Of a stretch of 64,000 nucleotides of DNA, positions 1 through 9,282 are shown one piece after another; position 1 is the first letter of the stretch; the number at the start of each line of letters is the position of its first letter. Source of the stretch: Tethya wilhelma (Eukaryota; Porifera; Demospongiae; Tethyida; Tethyidae). A program made the translations under genes and the position numbers. The notes beneath the pieces are model-generated. The model saw nothing but the letters and a program-made list of their open reading frames with translations. It was not told the DNA's origin and did not search any database. The stretch spans positions 647,408 through 711,407 of the forward strand of contig CAXIPT010000013.1 in NCBI GenBank assembly GCA_964030475.1, in the 5' to 3' direction.

Positions 1-312
1 TCAGTGACATTATACTTCCAAATGATTCAGTTATGGAGTAATTCTTAAGAGTTAAGTTCCCATTTAGAAACACCACACACAAACACACACACAAAGCATT
101 TCACAACTTCCTACTAGTTACTACAGATGACATGCAACTCAATTTCCATACATGCACATTATGCTGGCCACGGCAGGCCAACAATGCTGGCACTGAGACA
201 ATACCATCTATTGTGGATTTGGTTGTACCAGTAGCCCCCCTTTCACTTTCAGTATGCATTCATGAATATACGTATTTGTATTGCCCTTCCATCGAGCTCA
301 TTGTCGGGAAAN

Positions 313-390
<78 letters not shown>
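313..390. repeat. (TG)n microsatellite
   Basis: A nearly pure TG dinucleotide run follows a single unknown base at 312. It lies left of the last visible MUTYH exon, so it is probably intronic. Bases 1-312 show no exon I can assign. Confidence 0.95.
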
Positions 391-395
<5 letters not shown>

Positions 396-476
396 AGCTA
401 ATACATATACAGTCAACAGTTATACAGTATATGCCCAGTATAGTTAGTACTAGTGACGGTTCATCGTAAAACTCAC

Positions 477-1671
477 CACATATGTTCTGTGACACTCTTA
501 CTGTTGGTCAGCCCTCCAATCATTCTCTGTCGTGACAGCACCCTAATCACGTTCCCATCCACAACACCTGTCACCTGATCAATGGTACATCCAAACATCA
601 TCACCAAATAGCCTCTCACATAGTCTATTGAGCTAGACCCTCCTCCAACGTGACGAAGGAGGAGGGTCTAGCTCGATAGACTATCTCTCACATACCTCTC
701 CAAAGGCTATTGATGCAATTGCTCCTGAAGTAGAAGACACACTTAATACAAGCATTCAAGCAATATTGTTGATTGAAAGATTTTCATCACAACATGCACG
801 TTACTTAACACCACCTCACCAGCTGTGTATTGGCCCACGCCTGGAAGGCTCTTGGCCAGCTGGGCTGCTGTAGTTGGTATCACTCCATTCAACTCATTTA
901 CTACCTGTTGCCATGGATACCAGTACATGTTGCATTTATGGGGTATCTAATTGTGGAGTAAGTGAATAAAAAGTACCTTTTTAGCTCCCTCCCAAAGTCT
1001 CTGTCCTCTTGAGTAATACCCTAATCCTGCCCACATTGTATTCACTTCCTAGCAAACATGAATTGTCCAAACAATGCTGAGACAATGCCTTGTCCGTAGT
1101 AACATTGATTTGACCGACCTCCAATGTTGCAGCAGCTAAGGATTCGACTGTAGGCCATTTCTACAAACACACAACAACAGGCTAACTTCATTGTGATCCA
1201 TCAAAACTTGAACTTCACACACTTACTTTCATCCACCGATTGTAGTAGTCAATGACAGTAGCCACTTGTGTCTGCATGCAATTAGTGGGAAGGATAAACT
1301 TGGGTTTGCAAAATTAGCAAACAAACCAGTATCAAAGACTGACAAGCTCCACATGTAGAATGGCACCATGGGAGTTATTACTGTACCTGTTGCAGCATCA
1401 CTTCAGACACCCACACTCCATAAGCTCGTTTGTTGGAGTCTGTTTCACTTGATGCCTGACCAACAGAAACAAGCATCGGATCATCATGTAGCTAGTGATG
1501 AGTAGATGGGCTTGGAGTTTCACCATTTTACACTCGTTAGCGGGTTCATACCAGTATTCTCCAAGGAAGCTGTCTTCTTTTGGTGTCATACCACTCCAGC
1601 AGACTGTGTCTCAAGCTCTCCAGTTCTTCAATATCTGTGAACAAGTGCCCGCCACACGGACAACCCGCCAT
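477..1671 (-). CDS. MUTYH: Adenine DNA glycosylase (MutY homologue), 5' part, spliced
   Basis: MutY enzymes remove adenine mispaired with 8-oxoguanine in nuclear and mitochondrial base-excision repair. Reading the minus strand from ATG at 1671, short exons give [78 protein letters not shown] and [17 protein letters not shown], in the order of the HhH-GPD catalytic domain. [10 protein letters not shown] is the helix-hairpin-helix and VVDGNV carries the catalytic Asp. The last visible exon is 477-574, with donor GTGAGT just beyond. The iron-sulfur cluster and NUDIX-like C-terminal domain must lie left of the window. The start is well placed: [11 protein letters not shown] precedes the conserved region in frame and no mitochondrial presequence is evident. 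Product identity is very safe; exact splice sites were read by eye. Confidence 0.93.
621..683. repeat. Short hairpin insertion in a MUTYH intron
   Basis: Two 26-base arms (621-646 and 658-683) are reverse complements with one mismatch around an 11-base loop. The flanks carry near-identical 9-base direct repeats (CCTCTCACA at 612-620, TCTCTCACA at 684-692), which look like a target-site duplication. It sits in the intron between the AIASIAFGE and VTGVVDGNV exons. Confidence 0.75.
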
Positions 1672-2071
1672 TGCATTGCTCAAATTTACCACGTGCGCCA
1701 GCTCCACCCAACAACTTGGTGCGCATTATATAGAAATTTTAGGCCAAAGTTCTTGTTGCAAGCTTCTCGTTGCATATCTCAGCCTAGGAAGGTCATATGA
1801 AGCTGGGACCTACACCATTGCAATCAGTGTGAAAAGAGCTTTAAAATATTATAATTTATTTAGAAAATTCGGGGGAAAAAATCATTTTTGTTCAATTAAC
1901 CAAAAATCATATTTGGTCAAAATTTAAATCTGCTGATAAAACCATATCATTTGAAAGATCTCTTCGCACTGATCACAATGGTTCCAATCCCAGCTCAATA
2001 GGACCTTCCTAGACTGAGATACAGCGGCCCTGAATGTCATTTTGTGATACTCAAAGGAAATATCAAATGAA

Positions 2072-3816
2072 CTAGTTTATGACTATTCCATGCATTGAGA
2101 GTGTTCTGTCAATGTTCCAAGCTATGCTCTCCTTTTCATTACACTTTAGCAACAACGTCCTACTCATAGCTAACACCAGTCTCTCAGGCTCCGGGTCACC
2201 TTTGAACTCTTCCACAGCACACGATCCAAACACTCTAATGATTGAGAAATCAAAACTTTAACCCTCTACCTGAAAGACACAATGACATCATAATGACGTC
2301 ACAACTCACGTCCACATCAGCTCGCAAGCCATCAGCCCACAAACTTGGCTCACAAACAAAGGATCTCGTGTTCTTTCCCGACCCATTTGAGACTCGTAAG
2401 CACCGATGGCTTGATGGATCATGTGGTGCAGAGTGGACACAGTGTGGGTGTGTCCATGATAGCGATGGTGCAAGAGCTGGAAGAGAATGAATTGGAGGAA
2501 GAGACCGACATCATAGGCACGCAGACCAATACCAGAGAACTCCAAATCGACAATCTGGAGGTTGGAAAAAAGGATTCAAAATAAAAAAAGTTAAAAAGAG
2601 AAAAGTGGACAATTTATCATTAATACAACTGAGAATACTAGTATTATACTTCTTAGTGACTCACTTTAAATTCATTTCCTTTCACTAGGACATTATCGGG
2701 TGAAAAATCTCCGTGGCAGAAGCAGTCACTCTGTTGGAGGTACGACTCTTGCAGTCTGGTGACTTGAGACAGTATCTCAGGATCAGTTCTCCACGCTTCC
2801 ACATCTCTGGACACTAGTGGGTTCACCTTGTTACTGGCATCAGAAGAATTGAAAGGCTTGACAAACAACAGATCTGCAAGCAACTTCTTCATAATCGTAT
2901 TCCTACAAATAACACACCGTAATCTCTCTTTGAGAGCCAACAGTTTGACTAGCTAGCTTACGTGAACTTATCAGTCAGATCTTTCGTCTCTTCATCACTC
3001 ATGTCCTGCAGCCATGTGGATTTATGAACGTAGCCAATGAACCTCATGGCTCTCTCTGCAGCTGGGAGACCATCGTCAACAGAACCACTGACAAGGAGAG
3101 ATTGGAGCGGCTGAAACCCTTTCATATCCTCCATTAGTACTGCAAGAAAAAAATAATATAAATATAAATAGGGGAGTTCACATGTAGTAAGATTTTAATG
3201 CCTTAAGAAAACATGGCATACAGTTTATGACTGACTTGCTTTGTGCTCAGTGTCCAAGGCACACAGCCTGGGAACTGAGAGAGGTTGGATCTCCTCGAGT
3301 TTACTCAGAGCTGAGTACTCCAACAGTGCCTTGAGAGGATCAACAATCATCTCCTCACCAGACTCCTCCTTGATAAACTGTTACCGAGGCAGGGATTGTT
3401 CAAAAATAGGCACTGAGTATTTTTAAAGATACACTCCTGCAGTGGAATTTGCTAGGCACACTCACTTTGACTTCGTCTGGTGCAATCTTCACCACAATGC
3501 TAAACTCTGCTCCTGTTTGGCGACGTCCCATCACGACTGTTTCTTGTGAGACCTCTCTTGGAGGACAGGACAGTCTCACTCCAACACGATGCAGATGATT
3601 CATATCACCTCCAAAATCACCAGAATAACTGTCCACAATTGATGCCTTGCATACACTACAGACATAAATGGGATAGCTAATCAAAGCTTGAGCTTGTGAT
3701 AAAGTTTAATACCTTGGATCATACTGATGGTCTAGTTTATGCCAGTTGTGGTAGGCAGTACATATCTCCTCTAGATGGAGGCTGGCAATCTCTTCAGACA
3801 GTGATTGTCCATCCAT
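2072..3816 (-). CDS. Methylthioribose-kinase-like phosphotransferase (APH/MTRK fold), spliced
   Basis: Exons on the minus strand give, in order: start MDGQSLSEEIA (ATG at 3816), an N-lobe exon with FSIVVKIAPDEVK, an exon ending in LCALDTEHK, an exon with LMEDMKGFQPL, an exon with LLFVKPFN, then the catalytic CHGDFSPDNVLV, the metal-binding VDLEFSGIGLRAYDVG, and a last exon with SRTLLLKCNEKES ending at stop 2072. HGD-x4-N and the D-x-E-x(6)-YDVG segment are the Brenner and DFG-like motifs of the aminoglycoside phosphotransferase superfamily. The linker pattern N-x(n)-R-x-D-x(2)-L-x(2)-V-x(2)-L before HGD, and the D-x-EF...FDVG-like segment, resemble methylthioribose kinase (MtnK) of the methionine salvage pathway. 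A different small-molecule kinase of the same fold cannot be excluded. It lies head to head with a PHOSPHO-type gene, 281 bases apart. Confidence 0.68.
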
Positions 3817-4097
3817 TGCGATGCAACAGCATGGAACCAGGAAGAGAAATGTTGAGTGCTATGAGTTGTTGCACAACCAACATGCAAGTGGTGCGCTTCA
3901 ATTAGAAACCATTGTTTGCTGACTCAGCAGCTGCTCGGCTTTTCTGCAAATGTGCTGAGTCAGCAAACGTGCAGTCACGTGCATCTGCTCTGAGCCAGCT
4001 GCCCAACTCCTTGCTAAGAGAAAGGGACTAAAGCCACTCTTCATTCTCCACACCCCACACAGAGGAACTCGGAAGGACTCTCCACCAAGCTAGGGTG
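3817..4097. promoter_or_regulatory. Shared divergent promoter region
   Basis: This gap separates two divergent ATGs and must contain both promoters. It carries GCTGAGTCAGCA-type repeats (AP-1/Maf-like palindromes) near 3920 and 3955 and CACGTG at 3977. The part from about 3920 onward is duplicated before the second PHOSPHO copy (about 26765-26944), so that copy moved with its upstream DNA. Regulatory function is inferred. Confidence 0.5.
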
Positions 4098-4904
4098 ATG
4101 GAAGTGTCACGTGAAGGAACAGCAGCAGCAAGGTCCAGTGGTCCTAGAATACTCTTTGCGTTTGACTTTGACCACACACTAGTGGATGGCAACACTGATA
4201 CGTGGATCATGTCCATATGCCCTGAACTGAAACTGAGAGAGCAACTGCGACACGTGAAGGCAGATCCTTACATGAACACGTACACCTTTGGAGAGACTTC
4301 CGGCCATCAACGCCAAGAGTTCCACTGTTGGACTGATCTTATGGATCACACTTTCTCTCTTATCAATGAAATTGGTCATAAAACCAAGGACGAAATTTTA
4401 ACGCATATGGCTCGACTCAAACTATATGATCAGGCACTCAAAGCTGTACTGCACGTTCATAAGTTAGACAATACTGATTCTATTATCCTGTCCGATTCCA
4501 ATACTATGTTTATTGATCATATAGTGAAGGAGTGTGGTGTCAGTCATGTGTTCAAAGACGTCTTCTCCAATCCAGCTCACTTTGAACCAAACGGGAGGTT
4601 GACAGTTCATCGTTTCCACAGCCACAGCTGTGAGAGGTGTGCCCTCACTCCCAACATGTGCAAGGGAACCATTCTCAGAGGCTACCTGGAGCAGCACTCC
4701 TACCACAAGGTGGTCTATGTAGGAGATGGGAGAAATGACTTCTGTCCAAGTGTCGGCTTGAGGGAACAAGATGTGGTGATTTGCAGAGAGGGATATGGTC
4801 TTGCAGGCAGACTGTCAACGCAAGCTAAAGCACAGTGTGCTGCAACTGTTCATGTTATCGACTTTGTGAAATCATTGGGAGACTTTATATGTACTCATTT
4901 TTAG
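4098..4904 (+). CDS. PHOSPHO1/PHOSPHO2-type phosphatase, copy 1 (intact)
   Basis: This is a single-exon gene of 268 residues. The HAD-family nucleophile motif FDFDHTLVDGNTD lies at about residues 19-31; the second motif with SDSNT is near residue 135. The family hallmark FHSHSCERC is followed by NMCKG, and the metal site is VGDGRNDFCPS. The H-[ST]-H-S-C-x-R-C plus NMCK pair is specific to the PHOSPHO1/PHOSPHO2 branch, which hydrolyses phosphoethanolamine/phosphocholine or pyridoxal 5'-phosphate. Length fits that family (roughly 240-270). The ATG at 4098 is used; a GTG one codon earlier is not needed. It is the best-preserved of three copies in the window (others at 26945 and 27844). An AATAAA lies at 4919-4924, right where a MITE begins. 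Confidence 0.92.
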   Translation: MEVSREGTAAARSSGPRILFAFDFDHTLVDGNTDTWIMSICPELKLREQLRHVKADPYMNTYTFGETSGHQRQEFHCWTDLMDHTFSLINEIGHKTKDEILTHMARLKLYDQALKAVLHVHKLDNTDSIILSDSNTMFIDHIVKECGVSHVFKDVFSNPAHFEPNGRLTVHRFHSHSCERCALTPNMCKGTILRGYLEQHSYHKVVYVGDGRNDFCPSVGLREQDVVICREGYGLAGRLSTQAKAQCAATVHVIDFVKSLGDFICTHF

Positions 4905-4921
4905 TGAAGGTTTGATATAAT

Positions 4922-5310
4922 AAAATTTCAAAAAAAAAAAAGCAGTGTAGGAATGGGCAGTGCATTAAAAAGTATTGGAACAAGGCAGGGTCTCAATTTC
5001 GGCACATGACTACTTCATTTTTATTCTTGATCTTTGATATGGATTTTCAGTGTTGTGTTGCGATGATCTGTATAATAGTACCGTAGCTTAATATTCATTG
5101 CATTGGTTCAAATTTCTCGCTAATCACTTGGCTACTAAAGCAATAGAGTAAACTATAACAGACAGGTATTTAAACTGGACTGCCGGCCAAGAGTTGGGCA
5201 TAAAAATGAAGTAGTCATGTGCCGAAATTGAGACCCTGCCTTGTTCCAATACTTTTTAATGCACTGCCCATTCCTACACTGCTTATTTTTTTGAAATTTT
5301 TACTACTTGT
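4922..5310. mobile_element. Hairpin MITE family A, copy 1
   Basis: Two inverted arms of about 100 bases (left from 4922, right ending 5310) both contain the core GTAGGAATGGGCAGTGC and the segment CGGCACATGACTACTTCAT, in opposite orientation around a roughly 150-base unrelated loop. No coding capacity is seen. Further copies are at 25983-26268 and 49619-50010. Outer ends elsewhere read ACAAGTAGTAAAAATTT; here the left end is shorter and rich in A. Confidence 0.9.
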
Positions 5311-5565
5311 TCATTCAATTTTTTCAATACTACAGTGTGGAGACTATTAGAGACTGGTTAGTCCGTACAAAAAGCTTGAGTAGCAGCTATACATGCACTA
5401 CATTATGCTGGAAGAGGCTAATGCGCATGTGCATAGTAATGCCACGTGGATAGATGACCTTTGAACTCTACCTACAAAGATGGCTGCATTGTAGTACATG
5501 AATTTATACACTAAGTTTCAAAGCTTTCTAGTTTTTGTTTAGGCCTATTTATGATGAAGGCGAGT
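5311..5565. repeat. Tail repeat adjoining MITE A (copy 1)
   Basis: About 250 bases after the right arm match 50011-50265 almost throughout, including AAAAAGCTTGAGTAGCAGC and TTTCAAAGCTTTCTAG. The duplicated unit is therefore larger than the hairpin. No coding frame stands out. Confidence 0.85.
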
Positions 5566-5740
5566 AGAGTAAGCGGTCAATCTTCGGACAGTCGCAACTT
5601 CGGACGCCTGTTGTAGCAAGTAGAGAGCAAGCAAGGTAGAGGTAACTGTACCACCAGGTTATCCTACACCTGCACTGTCAACAGTAATAAAAATCTTTCC
5701 CAACTGCAAACACCCACGCGATACACTCCAAAAACCGTAC

Positions 5741-6019
5741 GTGTCCGTAAATCGCCAAATCTCGAACGGTTCGGCCAATCCTCGGACATTCGTCTCTACA
5801 AGAGAGGAACTAAAATTCCAAGCTGAAAGTAATCCACCACATTACACCTCAGTCTCTTGGTTACAAACCCACACCAGCGCAAGAGCTGTACCTCCAAGCG
5901 TTCTCAGTAAATTTAGCAAAAAAGGTAAGTGGTCGTCAAGTACAAAAGTCGGACCATTTGCAACAACAAAAATGATTGTATTACGAGTTCAGAAGTTTAA
6001 GTACAACTGGGATCTTTGA
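5741..6019 (+). other. Unassigned open frame, 92 codons
   Basis: An open frame whose upstream DNA contains repeated CTTCGGAC/CCTCGGAC words. I recognise no domain and see no conserved second copy. It could be an exon or a chance frame in repeat DNA. Bases 5566-5740 hold nothing I can assign. Confidence 0.15.
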
Positions 6020-6047
6020 TCCTCCAACAGGGCTTGTATACTTATGG

Positions 6048-6470
6048 CTAGGTGTATGATCCGCGTGGGGCAGCTGTGGATGATTGAGCTCTAGTCCTGA
6101 CTCCCCTCCTAGCAGTAGCTCTTTCATTGTCACTCTCAGTCACACCCGGGGCATCAAGAGAGACAAGCTTCTCAGATAGACTCTTAGCAGCTGTCTTAGT
6201 CTCCTGTACATGTAGCCTCTTACTCTTCTGGTGGGTGGCAGTGTCTGTAATGAAGAGCATAACCCACAAAAGTCACACACACACACACACACACACTAGA
6301 AACTAAGACCATACATGAGCTGATGCCCATACTTGTCAACGTGTACACTCTCAAGAAATACCTTGTGCAGATGGCTGACTTGGGTTCTTGCTAGAAGGTG
6401 ATAGAACTGGGATCTTTGATCCTCCAACATGGGCAGTTGCTGTACGATCAGCTGTGGATGATTGAGCTCG
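6048..6470 (-). CDS. 3' end of an unknown Ser/Arg/Lys-rich protein (partial)
   Basis: Two minus-strand exons join in phase. The upstream exon (6362-6470, cut by the gap at 6471) encodes RAQSSTADRTATAH and ends at donor GTATTT. The terminal exon (6048-6244) follows acceptor CATTACAG, encodes KSKRLHVQETKTAAK and then RTRAQSSTAAPRG, and stops at 6048. The phrase RAQSSTA occurs in both exons, and about 70 bases around it are near-identical at DNA level, so the exons probably arose from a local duplication. The composition suggests a nuclear or disordered protein. No family was recognised, and the 5' part is lost in the gap. Confidence 0.45.
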
Positions 6471-6516
6471 NNNNNNNNNNNNNNNNNNNNNNNNNNNNNN
6501 NNNNNNNNNNNNNNNN
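6471..6516. other. Assembly gap (46 N)
   Basis: Unknown bases, followed at once by a GT-rich microsatellite (6517-6547). The gap interrupts the partial unknown gene. Confidence 0.99.
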
Positions 6517-6547
<31 letters not shown>

Positions 6548-7943
6548 TGCTGTCTGAATACCGTCTACTCACTACCTTATGAATAATGCTATTATTCTTT
6601 CTCTTAGTTTTACTTGTTATGCTCCCCGGCCTGTTAGCTTATTGCGCTCAACATTTTGTTGCTAAACCCTCAAGTCTGTTATGAGTTCCTAGTACACCAG
6701 GTCATATTTGAATTATCCAGATCTACAACCTAGACTTATACTGCTAGGTAACTACCACACCATCATTAAGTAGTGTTCGTTTGCGCAAGAACCCTTCCAT
6801 GGCTGGAGGTTTCTGTATTAGTAATGACGAGCCCACAGCTCTGCTATCCAATGTACTGGCCTAGTTTGGATCCCTTAGTAGTTTGTCTCAGTTACTAGTG
6901 GCCGTGCAAGAAGGACTTGACACACTTCAGCCCCTTGAACCAAAATGAGTGTGAGATTGAGGAAGACATAGTCACGTTTGGTAACTGCGGTGATGTTGTC
7001 TGATTACTACTTTGATAAGCTCGAGATTTGGAGGATCATGCTGAATCAGTATTTAACTGTTTTCACTATTGATCTCGGGGCAGCTGCTTGATACTAATAA
7101 CTCGGCTAGTTAATACTTTGTATGTATATTTGAGATAATAATAATAATATCACTTTACTAGTTACTCTAGTTGTGCCTAAGTATATAGCCATATATAGTC
7201 GACTTTGGCCTTGTCACTTTTAGTAAGGAAGCGTTAACTTTTATGCTAAGAGTTACTCCTATTGTGCTGATTTGCTTCTCTGATTCTAATGCTTACTGAG
7301 GCTTATAACGCGCGTGAACGCGGGGTTACCTTTGGTTGAGGTCATCACGTGAATGTCCCTATGACCAGGCCACGTGGCCATGCCATGGCGCCAGCTGGGC
7401 TCAAAAAACGCGGGAGATATATACCATCTATGTTTATGTACTTATCTTGATGTCTTGGACTCTCCTTTGAAGCCGGCTCCTGGTCTGCTATCGTACTGCT
7501 TCTGTTCTGGGTGTTCTATTCGTGTACTGCTCTTCTCCGCTGACCACTAACGCTTGTCATCGTCGCCGGGTTTGGTTTGCTCCCCTGGATCTTTGCTGTG
7601 GCCTTAGGCTTATCAAAAGCCTTCAGTCGGCGACTGTCCGATCCCGTCCGCCAGTCCCAGAGTGATACCTAGGCGAGGGGTCTCCGCCACTGGCCTAGCT
7701 TGTCGTATTTATGCTGCCAGTTGCAACAGCTAGGGAACTGGCAAGTTGAGAGAATGAGTAATTAGGTACACGTGATCTAATAGCGCATGCGCACCACTCC
7801 CACCACCAACCCCAACCCCAATCCAAGGAGGAGGGCTTGTGAGTTAACATCGTTTAACATACTGTTAAACTCCTATTATCGATTGAATCAATTTTTTTCC
7901 CCTTTTATTGTAGAAAAATAATTTTGAAACAAACGGCCTACCA
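6548..7943. other. Intergenic stretch without recognised genes
   Basis: I see no convincing coding exon, tRNA or rRNA here. The sequence is mostly unique, with a moderately GC-rich part at about 7300-7700. It ends at the left border of the large palindrome at 7944. Confidence 0.5.
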
Positions 7944-7959
7944 TAAAGCCCCAGCCCCA

Positions 7960-8091
7960 ATGCAGCCTATTTCCGCGACCTCTGCTCATACATGCGACAA
8001 GAAGAACATGGGTACTAAAGAAATGCGGAAAATGGCTCAATATTTGGAGATTCGTTGGCACAAAATGCTATTGTGGAAGAATGACAGATAA
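7960..8091 (+). CDS. Small conserved ORF at left palindrome border
   Basis: A 43-codon frame starting MQPISATSAHTCDKKN and ending LLWKNDR. The right arm keeps the same frame open (10527-10715, minus) with only a few amino-acid changes, and there it extends upstream to an earlier ATG outside the palindrome. It may be the first exon of a neighbouring gene or a small peptide. No family recognised. Confidence 0.3.
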   Translation: MQPISATSAHTCDKKNMGTKEMRKMAQYLEIRWHKMLLWKNDR

Positions 8092-8160
8092 GTTTATTAT
8101 AATTCAATGATTATTCATCTATGATATTATTATAATAGTCGGCATATAGGTACTAGGCTG

Positions 8161-9228
8161 TTAGGTCACCAAATTTATGATCTCTTTGTCCTCCTTTCCA
8201 GTTAGTGTAGGAAAACTTAGACAGGGCTTGCCATCCTCAACTGATACAATTGTATCATAGTGTGTGTTCTGTGTGTAGTATAGTTCAACGTGGGATATGT
8301 GGGGTCTATTGACAAAAACTTCATCGACCACTCTCGGAAACATTATATCTTTGGCAGGGATGGGTTTGAAAACCCCCCAGATATACTCTCCATCTACTAA
8401 TTGGCAGTAGTACACAGGTGTTTGGAAGAGTGATGCAGCCCCTATGATCTCCAACTGTGTCCCCCAAGCATTAGGTCGACCCATGTGTTGAATATGTTCT
8501 GGCATAGATGTGACGTTATCACTTGGCATGAAATATCGTGAGAACTGCTGTACATTTAGGTTTTCCATCCACACGATATTAGATCTCACAAGAAAGTGGT
8601 GGTCCTCAGTGTGAAGAAGTGCATAACACAGAGAGCGAAACAAACAATTCCCATCACCTGAAACCGTATGGAGTTTTCTTCCTATACCCTTAAGATAGTC
8701 TGTAATCAAGACTGGTTGTTTCACAGTATGCTTTGGTACTGTAGTAAGGCTAAGGTTTTTTGTAAAATCACTAGGAGTCTGACTGTTTTGTGACAATGCT
8801 GGACACCTTTTGTGTTCACAGGACTTCTTACGCTTCCCTGGTCCCCCAAATTTAGGTTTGTCTCTGCAGTACACGCATGTACCACAATCAGGACGGGTGC
8901 ATGCTTCACAAGTGCCACATCTCTTTCTCTTCATACCTTAAAGGTTATTGAATCCATAATTATGATCATACATAGAGCATCACTGTACACGTATTGTGAT
9001 ATGTACAGTGTATATATACCGTTATCGCATGGCCTTACCGATCTTAGGTTTGTTGTTTCCTTGTGTTGTTGCTCTGTTCACTGTTTCTCCTCTTTCTGTG
9101 CTCTATATTGTGTTGTTTAGCATTATATTAGTTATAGTTACAGTATTATGTTCATGTACATGCACGTACCTCTTGAATATCTTCTGTGTTGGAAGTAGTG
9201 TCCATCGTTTGTTCTCTATGATCACTCA
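8161..9228 (-). CDS. CXXC zinc finger - OTU cysteine protease fusion (left arm, intact)
   Basis: The main exon (8161-8934) encodes, after MKRKR, a complete CXXC zinc finger: CGTCEAC, DCGTCVYC, KFGGPGKRKKSC and RC supply all eight cysteines plus the KFGG signature seen in DNMT1, KDM2 and MBD1. It then carries an OTU deubiquitinase-like domain: SGDGNCLFRSLCYAL with the catalytic Cys, WGTQLEIIGAASLF in the middle, and NTHYDTIVS with the catalytic His near the end. Upstream exons 9039-9102 (encoding RGETVNRATTQG) and 9170-9228 join in phase (G-split codon before MKRKR), so translation starts further upstream, beyond the unknown base at 9229. CXXC fingers bind unmethylated CpG and OTU domains cleave ubiquitin. 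A DNA-targeted deubiquitinase is an inference. It might belong to a mobile element. Confidence 0.8.
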
Positions 9229-9282
9229 NATATATAATATTATTACGGAATGTACGTATACATTTCTTAATTATTATTCAGA

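Noticed and set aside
132..300. Further MUTYH exon at the left edge
   Set aside because: Neither minus-strand frame shows iron-sulfur cysteines or MutY motifs, so I could not support one.
4919..4945. AATAAA plus A-run as sign that PHOSPHO copy 1 is a retroposed gene
   Set aside because: The A-run belongs to the left arm of MITE A, which has similar A-rich ends in other copies; the upstream promoter region is duplicated with copy 2, unlike a retrocopy.
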